A stretch of DNA of 6,150 bases. Source: Actinomycetota bacterium (GTDB lineage: Bacteria > Actinomycetota > Geothermincolia > Fen-727 > Anoxymicrobiaceae). Shown piece after piece: positions 1-5,879 of this stretch. The stretch spans positions 1 through 6,150 of the forward strand of contig JAENXM010000105.1 of NCBI GenBank assembly GCA_016649525.1. Reading direction: 5' to 3'. The notes beneath the pieces are model-generated. The model saw nothing but the letters and a program-made list of their open reading frames with translations, did not search any database and was not told the DNA's origin. How positions within the stretch are numbered: position 1 is the stretch's first letter; every line of letters starts with the position of its first letter. The translations under genes and the position numbers were made by a program.

Positions 1-146
1 GGCCGGACTAAGGCTAAGAGTTGGTCCGTCCCGGCCTGGAGAGGCCGGACTAAGGCTAAGAGTTGGTCCGTCCCGGCCTGGAGAGGCCGGACTAAGGCTA
101 AGAGTTGGTCCGTCCCGGCCTGGAGAGGCCGGACTAAGGCTGAGAG
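1..146. repeat. 42-bp tandem repeat array, three full copies plus a partial copy, cut by the window edge
   Basis: Units start at 1, 43, 85 and 127. The first three are identical over 42 bases. The fourth is cut off after about 20 bases and has one change (GCTAAGAG to GCTGAGAG near 139-146). There are no unique spacers, so this is not a CRISPR array. Each unit is rich in dyads: GGACTAA near the start can pair with TTGGTCC (one G-U on the plus-strand RNA), and across each unit boundary CCGGCC-TGGAGA-GGCCGG makes a perfect 6-bp stem with a 6-base loop. The array ends about 21 bases past the deacetylase stop codon, so it would lie in that gene's 3' trailer and may help end or protect the transcript. 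It may continue outside the window. The repetition is certain; the function is not known. Confidence 0.95.
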
Positions 147-167
147 AACAGACTGGAAACACAGCAT

Positions 168-1043
168 CTACGGCGTTAGAACTTCGGTGAGCGTCACCAG
201 TTTGTACCCGGCGGCTTGGAGGTCCTTGATGATTCCCGGAAGCGCCTCCGGCTCGTGTGGTGAGTCGCAGTGCATGAGGATTATCGCGCCCGGGCTCGCG
301 TTTGACATCACCCTTGAATGAAGCATTTCGGAGCTTGCGTTCTTCTGCCAGTCCTGGGTGTCGTAGGTCCAGTAGACGCTGATATACCCGAGGTCGTTCA
401 CCTGCTTTATGAGCTGCTCGTTCCTGCTGCCGTACGGGAACCTGAAGTAGGGCTTGGTCGAGACACCAGTGAGTTTTTGGATCTTATCCTCGGCTCCCTG
501 CACCTGGGCCTGGACCTGGTTTGCCTTGAGCCTGGTGAAGTAGCGGTGGGCGTCGGAGTGGTTGCCGAGTTCGTGCCCCTCGGCGACGATTCGCTTGGCG
601 ATGTCCGGGTAAGAATCAGCGAACTGGCCCGCGAGGAAGAACGTGCAGTGAAGGTCCGCATCCTTGAGCACGTCTAGGAAAGCTGTGGTGCTGGTAGCTC
701 CCGCCGCGCCGTCGAACGTCAGCGCGATCTGCTTCTTCGAGGTGTTTCCGCTTGAGACTTCACCCCAGCCGAGGGAAGCGGCGAGCTCTGTTTTATTCAC
801 AGGCTTTGCCTTCTCGGTCGTAGCGGAAGATTCTATCTTGGCCTTGGTTGCGCTGCTCGCCTTAATAGTCGCGGACTGCTTTGGGGCTGGAGACGCCTTG
901 CGGTTGCTGACGGCCTTGTTCAAGAAGAAACCGGCCACGCCTCCCACCATCAGCCCTATTACTACCACGAGGACGAACCAGCGCTTCTTCGTCGGCCTTC
1001 TTCGCTTCGCCCTCGGTTTCGAAGGTTTCTGTTGTTCAGCCAT
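168..1043 (-). CDS. Membrane-anchored polysaccharide deacetylase (NodB homology domain)
   Basis: A 291-residue protein of the carbohydrate esterase 4/NodB fold, which removes acetyl groups from N-acetylglucosamine-type glycans such as peptidoglycan. It has a strongly basic N-terminus (residues 1-21), one membrane segment (about 22-41), an Ala/Ser/Lys/Thr-rich linker (about 44-104) and the catalytic domain (about 105-288), which should face outside the cell. Visible motifs: TFDG (109-112), HSDAH (metal-binding His162 and His166), RFPYG (201-205), DTQDW (228-232) and LMH (256-258). The usual TFDD motif has Gly112 in place of the second, metal-binding Asp, while the catalytic-base Asp111 is kept. 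I recall TFDG/TFDA variants in other bacteria, so this need not mean inactivity. The ATG is supported by GGAGG five bases upstream (1053-1049). The gene is monocistronic here, with 394 bases separating it from trkA. The substrate cannot be told from sequence. Family assignment is firm. Confidence 0.93.
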   Translation of the reverse strand: MAEQQKPSKPRAKRRRPTKKRWFVLVVVIGLMVGGVAGFFLNKAVSNRKASPAPKQSATIKASSATKAKIESSATTEKAKPVNKTELAASLGWGEVSSGNTSKKQIALTFDGAAGATSTTAFLDVLKDADLHCTFFLAGQFADSYPDIAKRIVAEGHELGNHSDAHRYFTRLKANQVQAQVQGAEDKIQKLTGVSTKPYFRFPYGSRNEQLIKQVNDLGYISVYWTYDTQDWQKNASSEMLHSRVMSNASPGAIILMHCDSPHEPEALPGIIKDLQAAGYKLVTLTEVLTP

Positions 1044-1090
1044 TACCGCCTCCGCTGGCTAGTGCGGGCCGGCCAGCGCACGAGATGATT

Positions 1091-1120
1091 TTGATACAAA
1101 CCCTTACATTCTTTTTACAA
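1091..1120 (-). promoter_or_regulatory. Candidate promoter for the deacetylase gene
   Basis: On the minus strand, TTGTAA (1120-1115) and TATCAA (1096-1091) are separated by 18 bases. Each matches four of six positions of the sigma-A consensus. Transcription would start near 1084, leaving a leader of about 40 bases with the GGAGG site at 1053-1049. It is the most A/T-rich stretch ahead of the gene, but the match is modest. Confidence 0.3.
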
Positions 1121-1159
1121 CTATCGCCCGGGATTCCCTTTTCCTGAAGGCACTAATGT

Positions 1160-1209
1160 ATGGATGCATGAGGCACAACCTGCTGGTGAGCCAGGCCTTT
1201 TGTATCCAT
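1160..1209 (+). other. Long imperfect hairpin, possible structured RNA element
   Basis: The arms 1160-1174 and 1195-1209 pair over 15 positions with a single mismatch (T1169/T1200). Two of the pairs (G1166/T1203 and G1170/T1199) are G-U only in plus-strand RNA and would be A-C mismatches on the minus strand, so the fold favours a plus-strand transcript. The 20-base loop carries a smaller CTGG/CCAG stem. No T-run follows, so it is not a standard terminator. I see no good plus-strand promoter. It could be a chance fold or a decayed mobile repeat. Confidence 0.4.
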
Positions 1210-1356
1210 TACTCTAAGTTCAGAAGACTCGCCGGTTGTTCAGCATCCTCTAACCGCTGATTCCCTCACCTGTGCCATGTTCGGTGGAAGGATATCTGAG
1301 TGAACCAGTGGCATGTATTCCTACTGCAATGTCAGTCGGGTGGAATATTGGTTGGA

Positions 1357-1396
1357 ACCGCTTTCAGTGCAGGTTCGCCGCCGTGAACCAAGCGGT
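1357..1396 (-). terminator. Compound stem downstream of the trk operon, possible terminator without T-run
   Basis: ACCGCTT (1357-1363) pairs perfectly with AAGCGGT (1390-1396), and GGTTC (1372-1376) with GAACC (1385-1389). The two stems stack directly on one side, and an 8-base bulge lies on the other. It starts 41 bases past the stop codon of the last trk gene, where a transcript end is expected. The lack of a T-run argues against an intrinsic terminator; it may stabilise the 3' end instead. Confidence 0.3.
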
Positions 1397-1437
1397 CCAG
1401 CGACTATGAGGAAAATTGTAAAGGCAGCCGCGCGACG

Positions 1438-2094
1438 TCATTCAGCAAGGAGCTTTTTAAGCATATGTTCCTTCTCGACCTCGGTAATTGCGATGACGGA
1501 GTCATTAGGCTGGAGCACCTCATCGCCCCTGGGGATTATTATCTGGTCGCCCCTTATGATCGTCACCAGCACGCATTCGGTAGGCAGGCCGAGGTCCTTT
1601 ATCGCTTTGCCGCACGAGCTCGAGCCTTTGGCAGGTATTTCGACTTCCACGATGGCCAGCCTCCCCTTCTGCATCAGGTGCAGAGTGATGATTTCGCCGA
1701 CCGTTGTTTCCTCTTCGATTAGATGGCTGATAATGGTTGTGCTCGAGATAGCGTCTATGCCCATAAGGTTGAAGATGTGCTCGTTCTTTGGGTTGTTTAC
1801 CCTGGCTACGGTCCGCGCGACGTTGAACGAGGTCTTCGCAAGCTGGCAGGCCACCAGGTTGTCGTCATCGTCACCGGTCACCGCCGCGAACACATCGGCC
1901 TTGTCCATACGCGCCTCATACTGGTATCGGTAGTCGCAGGCATCCCCACGAATCACCAGGGCTGGTGTTGTATCTGCCAACTTCTCACAGATTGCTTTGT
2001 CCTTTTCGATTACAACCACCGTATAGCCCTTGTCGCAAACCTTGCGCGCCAGGAATGATCCCACTTTCCCACCGCCGCTTATGACAACGTAGAT
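1438..2094 (-). CDS. trkA: One-module TrkA/KtrA-type potassium uptake regulatory protein (RCK), non-ATG start
   Basis: A 218-residue cytoplasmic gating subunit for TrkH, with the usual length of a single RCK unit. The TrkA_N Rossmann domain (about 1-125) shows GGGKVG (7-12), the acidic residue ending strand 2 in VVIEKD (Glu30), and AAVTGDDDDNL (70-80). A TrkA_C domain follows (about 133-215). The only start codon in the standard set (GTG at 2064-2062) would delete the GGGKVG nucleotide-binding loop. Extending upstream gives IYVVISGGGKVG, which aligns residue for residue with MYIIIAGCGRVG of the neighbouring TrkA. The methionine position is the ATC at 2094-2092. AGGGGGTGA at 2109-2101 is a near-perfect ribosome binding site with good spacing. 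The next in-frame codon group upstream is the TGA of the preceding trkA, so no canonical start lies between. Either ATC initiates, or the TGA is read through, or a base is wrong in the assembly. Family assignment is firm. Confidence 0.88.
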   Translation of the reverse strand: MYVVISGGGKVGSFLARKVCDKGYTVVVIEKDKAICEKLADTTPALVIRGDACDYRYQYEARMDKADVFAAVTGDDDDNLVACQLAKTSFNVARTVARVNNPKNEHIFNLMGIDAISSTTIISHLIEEETTVGEIITLHLMQKGRLAIVEVEIPAKGSSSCGKAIKDLGLPTECVLVTIIRGDQIIIPRGDEVLQPNDSVIAITEVEKEHMLKKLLAE

Positions 2095-2100
2095 CCTAAC

Positions 2101-2109
2101 TCACCCCCT
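2101..2109 (-). promoter_or_regulatory. Ribosome binding site that places the unusual trkA start
   Basis: AGGGGGTGA on the minus strand matches eight of nine bases of the ideal AGGAGGTGA. It overlaps the end and TGA of the upstream trkA and lies about 6-9 bases before the ATC codon at 2094-2092. Its quality supports initiation at ATC rather than at the internal GTG at 2064. Confidence 0.65.
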
Positions 2110-3495
2110 CTGCTTTCTCCTGATGTATCGTTCGAGTTTCTGCAGCTGGCCCGGTATAACCATGGCGGTAATTGAATCATCGCCCCGGAGCACGAAGTTG
2201 CCTTCCGGGATGTACCCGGTGTTCCTGCGGGCGACATAGGCGAACATGGCACCCGATTTCTGCACGGCCTGGTCAACCCGCTTGCCGGCCCAGGCGGCCG
2301 GACATTCAAACTCGACCAGGTCGAGCAGGTTGTTGAAGCAAGACGCTTTTGTCCGGATCAGAGGCTGGAGCAATCTCTCGAGGATTGACTGCGCGAGCAA
2401 CCTGGTCCCGCAGACATACTCTATTCCCAATGCTTGATAGGTCTCTTCCTTGTCCGGGTTGAAGAGGCGCGCCACTACGTGGGGTACGTGGAATATGTGC
2501 CTCGCCACCTCGGACGCCATAAGGTTCGTGTTGTCGAACTTAGTGACTGCGGCAAAGGCGCTGGCATCCTCGACCCCGGCCTTCAGCAGCGCCTCCTCGT
2601 CGTAAACCGTACCCTCGATGAAACGGATACGTTTGGTGTCCGGTAGCCTCTCGAACAACGATGAATCCCTGTCTATCACGGTGACTTCGTAGCCTTCCAT
2701 GGAGAGGACGAATGCCAGGTGCGCGCCTACCGCGCTGCATCCGCCCACTATCACTTTGGCTCCTTCGGGCTCGCCCTCGATCATACGTCTGGTCTCGCCG
2801 GTAAGCGGCATGACGTTCAGGCGGCAGGCGGGGCTGTCGACAGCTGCGCCACCGAGGCAATCACGGATGGTTTTCCAGCCCTCCTTGCGCATAGTGATAA
2901 TGATCCTGTCGCCTTTCTGCAGCGGGCTTTCGGCGTCCCACTCGACAATCCGGTTATCGCGAAGTATGGCGACGAGTTTTGAGCTTACGCCGTACTCGAC
3001 GTTCCCCACGGGCTTGCCGTCTGCTTCCTCGGGCACAACGAACTCCACGACCTGGATACCCAAATCCAACCGATCCTGCTGAAGTGTCACGTTGATGCCT
3101 TGGAACAACTTCTCCTGGATTCGCTCCGCCATCAGGGTCGTACTGCAAACGTAGTCAACCCCCAGCTTGTAGAAGGTCAGCTCTTTTTCGACATAGTAAA
3201 GCCTGGATACCACTCGGGGCACAAGGAACATCTTCGAGGCAACCTCTGCAGCCATCAGGTTGGTGCTGTCTTGGTTGGTCACAGCCGCAAAAGCATCTGC
3301 GTTCTTTATTTCAGATTCGAGAAGTACCTGCTCGTCGAACGCGAATCCCTCGAGGGTAATCCCGTTGAAATCATCACTCAGGCGCCTGAAGGAGCCGGGG
3401 TCCTTGTCAATTACGACGACGTCATGCCTGTCGTATGAGAGCATCTCGGCAAGGCTTGCGCCTACCCGCCCGCAACCCGCGATTATTATGTACAT
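2101..3495 (-). CDS. trkA: Two-module TrkA potassium uptake regulatory protein (tandem RCK domains)
   Basis: A 464-residue cytoplasmic subunit that binds nucleotide and controls TrkH gating. It has the tandem layout and size of classical TrkA: TrkA_N 1 (about 1-125), TrkA_C 1 (about 140-215), TrkA_N 2 (about 246-365) and TrkA_C 2 (about 385-460). The first Rossmann loop is GCGRVG (7-12) with Asp30 in VVIDKD. The second is GCSAVG (252-257) with Asp275 in VIDRD; Ser replaces the middle glycine of GxGxxG, so the second site may bind nucleotide differently. Both halves carry the AAVTxxxxTNLMA signature (70-82 and 315-327). I chose the ATG at 3495 because it gives the canonical MYIIIAGCGRVG start and has AGGGTG five bases upstream (plus AAGGA abutting the codon). 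A TTG 21 bases further upstream (3516) has no ribosome binding site. The 6 bases after its TGA lead straight to the one-module trkA in the same frame. Confidence 0.95.
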   Translation of the reverse strand: MYIIIAGCGRVGASLAEMLSYDRHDVVVIDKDPGSFRRLSDDFNGITLEGFAFDEQVLLESEIKNADAFAAVTNQDSTNLMAAEVASKMFLVPRVVSRLYYVEKELTFYKLGVDYVCSTTLMAERIQEKLFQGINVTLQQDRLDLGIQVVEFVVPEEADGKPVGNVEYGVSSKLVAILRDNRIVEWDAESPLQKGDRIIITMRKEGWKTIRDCLGGAAVDSPACRLNVMPLTGETRRMIEGEPEGAKVIVGGCSAVGAHLAFVLSMEGYEVTVIDRDSSLFERLPDTKRIRFIEGTVYDEEALLKAGVEDASAFAAVTKFDNTNLMASEVARHIFHVPHVVARLFNPDKEETYQALGIEYVCGTRLLAQSILERLLQPLIRTKASCFNNLLDLVEFECPAAWAGKRVDQAVQKSGAMFAYVARRNTGYIPEGNFVLRGDDSITAMVIPGQLQKLERYIRRKQRG

Positions 3496-3541
3496 TCCTT
3501 CACCCTGGATATCCAAACCACGACAACCGCATGCGCCTTCC

Positions 3542-4129
3542 TCAAGCGGCAGGGCGGCTGCGTGCCTGCCAGTATAGTAGGGCGGCTACCAGGAGTGAAG
3601 CAAGTCCCAGCGCCACGGCAAGCAGCGGCTCCCAGCCGTACCGGGCATCGTTCACGCGGTGTCCCTTGAGGATCACTTCGACGTGGTCCGCGACTATGCA
3701 GAGGTCTCCCCCGTGCTCGGGACTCGCCTTGTAAAACGTGCCTTCGACCTCGACAAGATCACCGACCTCCCGGTAGGAGCCGAGGTGCTCTACGTCTTCC
3801 AACTGCTCCTCTCTGCAGAACACCCCCAGCCCCGTGTTTCCGCCCTTGAGCTCGGCGTATCGTCTCGTGGGCCTCCTGCCGTAGGGGTCGTCGTTGACTG
3901 CTATCCAGGCGTAGCCTCCGCGGCGCCTCAGAATGTCGCCCACGACCTCACCCCGGTACCTTACTTTGCGTTCATTGTAGCGGTCGGAGTTCTCAATGAG
4001 TTCTTCTGAGCTGATGGTACCCGATCCGGAGGCCGGGGCAACTGCGGGTAACGCGAGGATGAATGCCGCCAGCAAGAAAGCGGAGATGGCACCAAGCTTA
4101 AGCGTTCTCGAAAAAGAGGCCCGGGTCAT
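3542..4129 (-). CDS. Membrane-anchored extracytoplasmic protein, OB-fold-like, encoded inside the trk operon
   Basis: A 195-residue protein with a hydrophobic N-terminal segment (about 11-33, a signal peptide or membrane anchor), a soluble domain (about 38-160) and a second membrane segment (about 166-186) followed by a short basic tail. The soluble domain begins SSEELIENSDRYN, contains RKVRYRGEVVGDI (54-66) and GDLVEVEGTFYK (123-134), and ends in ADHVEVILKG. This alternation of short beta strands with a 'G-D-x-V-x-V-x-G' turn resembles small OB-fold domains, but I do not recognise a named family and infer the fold only. Cys105 and Cys144 are its only ectodomain cysteines and could form a disulphide. 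The ATG lies 1 base past the trkH stop, with its ribosome binding site (GAGAGG/AGGTAGG) inside the end of trkH, so translation of the two is probably coupled. Its position suggests a role with the potassium transporter, but that is guilt by association. It is almost certainly a real gene. Confidence 0.82.
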   Translation of the reverse strand: MTRASFSRTLKLGAISAFLLAAFILALPAVAPASGSGTISSEELIENSDRYNERKVRYRGEVVGDILRRRGGYAWIAVNDDPYGRRPTRRYAELKGGNTGLGVFCREEQLEDVEHLGSYREVGDLVEVEGTFYKASPEHGGDLCIVADHVEVILKGHRVNDARYGWEPLLAVALGLASLLVAALLYWQARSRPAA

Positions 4130-4130
4130 A

Positions 4131-5633
4131 TTACCTACCTCTCAATGTCCCGATGACCATAGCGATAAGCAGGAAGACCGACATAAACTCCAGCCTGCCC
4201 GCCCACATCTGCACGATGAAGGTCACTTTGACCAGCGCCGGCATGTAAGGAGATGTTATGCCGCAGGTCAACCCCACGTTCGCGCACGCGCTGGTGGATT
4301 CGAAAAGGGCTTGTGAAATCGGGTAGCCGTAAATAGTAACGACGATGGCCCCCACCAGGTATGCGAGTATATAACAAGCCGTAATAACCAGGACCGCCCG
4401 CACGACCCAGGCCGTAATAAGGCGCTTGCGGCAGTGGTGGTAGTGGTGCTCGAGCACGGCGGACGGCGGGGCCAGTAGCTTCTTCACCTCGATCCAGATC
4501 GCCCGCGCAGATATGTTGACCCGCAGCGCCTTTATGCCTCCGGCGGTCGAGCAAGCGGCGCCCCCCAGTCCCATCGCCACGATTACGATGAACATGACGA
4601 TGGGCGCCCACTGGAGGACGAATTGCCTGCCGTATATCGTCATGAACCCCGTTCCGGAGTGTCCCGATATTATCTGGTAGACGCCCTTGCGGAACAGGGC
4701 CTCAGCCCCCGGGTACGTGCCGGTGGCTGCAAGGCCCAGGGTGGCGATCAGCGTAGTCGCGAAGAGGGTTACGCCGAGCGTCTTGACCTCTACGTTTCGG
4801 TACAGCTCCCTGCGGTTGCCAGACCACACTTCATGGTGCAGGGCGAAGTTAAGCATCCCGAGTATCATGACCATTATGGTCGCGCACTCCACCCAGATGC
4901 TGTGGTAGTAAAAGACGCTCTGTGACTGCGGCGTGAACCCTCCCGTATCGTAACCTGCCATGAACAGGCAGGATGAGTGGAAAAGCCCCCGAGCGGCCGG
5001 CAATCCAGCATTGAGCAGCGAACTCCAGATAACGGAAGTACCAATCAAGAAATACACGAGGCTAACCACCCAGATAAATCGCGCCGTGGAGATTACATTC
5101 GGGAATATCCTCTCTTCCCGTCCCTCGCCGATGTACATCTGGGTAGCACCGGATGACCCCGCGACGAAGAAGGTAAGCACGATGACGACTATGCCCTGGC
5201 CGCCCAGGAACATAATGAGATGTCGCCACAGGTTGGTCCCGTACGCGAGGTGATCCAGATCGTGGATTACGGTGAGCCCGGTGGTGGCCAGCCCGCTCAT
5301 GGCGTCGAAGCACGCGTCGAGGAAGGAGCCGAAGTGTCCCGAGAGGAAAAGGGGAATAGCAGCAAGAATCATTGCGACAAGCCACGAAAGGGCTACCGTG
5401 GCCATGCCGGCTATCCAGGACGGCTTCTCGCTGGAGTTGCAGGTGAGGTGTGTGACGCCCCAGAAGAGGAAACAGCACAGCGCACCGATGAATAGGTCCA
5501 GGGCGGGTTTCCATTCTGCCAGGCAGAGCGACAGTGTCATTGGCAGGAGCATGGCCGCACCGAGTACGAGCAGCACCTTACCCACATTGCGCAAGATTAC
5601 GATGATGTCGGACCTGCGCGGACGGACGATCAC
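4131..5633 (-). CDS. trkH: Potassium uptake protein TrkH/KtrB, channel-like membrane subunit
   Basis: A 500-residue polytopic membrane protein of the TrkH/KtrB superfamily, a normal length for the family. It moves potassium (in some members with sodium or protons) into the cell and is gated by TrkA on the cytoplasmic side. The four pore-loop glycine motifs can be seen: ATTGLT (116-121), YDTGGF (228-233), SGTGF (326-330) and ANVGLT (451-456). GGAACSTAGGIK (357-368) is the family's conserved GGxxGSTAGGIK intramembrane loop with Cys361 replacing Gly. MWAGRLE (476-482) is the conserved C-terminal motif. About ten hydrophobic segments are spread over the length. The start is GTG at 5633, with AAGGAG seven bases upstream. 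The gene follows the small membrane protein by 30 bases and ends 1 base before the OB-like protein gene. The operon partners on the same strand are two trkA genes. Confidence 0.96.
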   Translation of the reverse strand: MIVRPRRSDIIVILRNVGKVLLVLGAAMLLPMTLSLCLAEWKPALDLFIGALCCFLFWGVTHLTCNSSEKPSWIAGMATVALSWLVAMILAAIPLFLSGHFGSFLDACFDAMSGLATTGLTVIHDLDHLAYGTNLWRHLIMFLGGQGIVVIVLTFFVAGSSGATQMYIGEGREERIFPNVISTARFIWVVSLVYFLIGTSVIWSSLLNAGLPAARGLFHSSCLFMAGYDTGGFTPQSQSVFYYHSIWVECATIMVMILGMLNFALHHEVWSGNRRELYRNVEVKTLGVTLFATTLIATLGLAATGTYPGAEALFRKGVYQIISGHSGTGFMTIYGRQFVLQWAPIVMFIVIVAMGLGGAACSTAGGIKALRVNISARAIWIEVKKLLAPPSAVLEHHYHHCRKRLITAWVVRAVLVITACYILAYLVGAIVVTIYGYPISQALFESTSACANVGLTCGITSPYMPALVKVTFIVQMWAGRLEFMSVFLLIAMVIGTLRGR

Positions 5634-5663
5634 ACCGGTTCTCCTTGTGTTCGTTCTCCCGCC

Positions 5664-5795
5664 TCAGCCCACGGCAAGCGCCGACAGCCACGCTACAAGG
5701 TAAGCTGCAGCGATTACCCCAACTACCCCGGCAAGAGTGGTAAGTATTCCCAGGGCTGCGATCACAAAGCCTCTGAACCTCATACCGGCTAACAT
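5664..5795 (-). CDS. Small hydrophobic membrane protein (43 residues), first gene of the trk operon
   Basis: The frame could be extended upstream to 5891, but the ATG at 5795 is preceded by a perfect AGGAGG (5809-5804) at 8 bases, so I take that as the start. The product begins MLAGMRFRGFVIAALG, with two arginines (6 and 8), then about 35 almost uninterrupted hydrophobic residues (9-43) with spaced glycines (9, 16, 23, 26). That is one long membrane helix, or a helix with a hydrophobic tail, with the basic N-terminus probably inside. I know no family for it. It lies 30 bases before trkH, downstream of the candidate promoter. The layout recalls kdpF, a tiny membrane subunit gene at the head of the unrelated Kdp potassium operon, but there is no sequence evidence of relation. 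It could instead be a leader peptide that tunes trkH translation. The strong ribosome binding site makes translation likely. Confidence 0.6.
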   Translation of the reverse strand: MLAGMRFRGFVIAALGILTTLAGVVGVIAAAYLVAWLSALAVG

Positions 5796-5803
5796 CAGTT
5801 GAA

Positions 5804-5809
5804 CCTCCT
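5804..5809 (-). promoter_or_regulatory. Strong ribosome binding site of the 43-residue gene
   Basis: AGGAGG (continuing as AGGAGGTT) lies 8 bases before the ATG at 5795. It decides that start over the upstream in-frame candidate at 5891 and over the second ATG four codons downstream. Confidence 0.65.
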
Positions 5810-5879
5810 GCCGAACGCTCAGCCTTGGATGTCGGAATATTGTAAACCGCTCCGCAAAAAGGAAGCCCACATGCTGGCA

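Larger units (their letters stand above)
1044..1437. other. 394-base gene-free interval between the trk operon and the deacetylase gene
   Basis: I find no convincing coding sequence here: short reading frames lack ribosome binding sites and recognisable products. It holds the deacetylase's ribosome binding site and candidate promoter at its left end, a long imperfect hairpin at 1160-1209 and a compound stem at 1357-1396. The right end (1397-1437) is the immediate 3' trailer of the one-module trkA. The interval separates the trk operon from the deacetylase, which probably has its own promoter. Confidence 0.6.

Noticed and set aside
1..146. CRISPR array
   Set aside because: The 42-bp units abut directly with no unique spacers between them, and no cas gene is in view.
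664..1062. Plus-strand reading frame opposite the start of the deacetylase
   Set aside because: It is the mirror of the Ala/Ser/Lys linker and membrane segment and shows no family features.
1313..1933. 206-residue plus-strand reading frame opposite the one-module trkA
   Set aside because: It lies over a clearly recognisable RCK gene on the other strand, has low-complexity composition without a recognisable domain, and lacks a good ribosome binding site. It is a shadow frame.
2101..2103. General recoding of TGA as a sense codon
   Set aside because: TGA also closes the small membrane protein, the OB-like protein and the one-module trkA at sensible family lengths, so TGA acts as a normal stop here. 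Only local readthrough is worth considering.
3496..3516. TTG start giving a 471-residue TrkA
   Set aside because: No ribosome binding site precedes it, and the added seven residues extend beyond the usual TrkA N-terminus. The ATG at 3495 fits both.
4135..4611. 158-residue minus-strand frame inside trkH
   Set aside because: It overlaps the conserved C-terminal third of TrkH in another frame, is rich in Arg/Gly/His as shadow frames of GC-rich genes are, and has no motif.
5796..5873. c-di-AMP (ydaO-type) riboswitch, often found before potassium transporter genes
   Set aside because: The leader is about 78 bases, too short for the motif, and none of its conserved blocks are visible.
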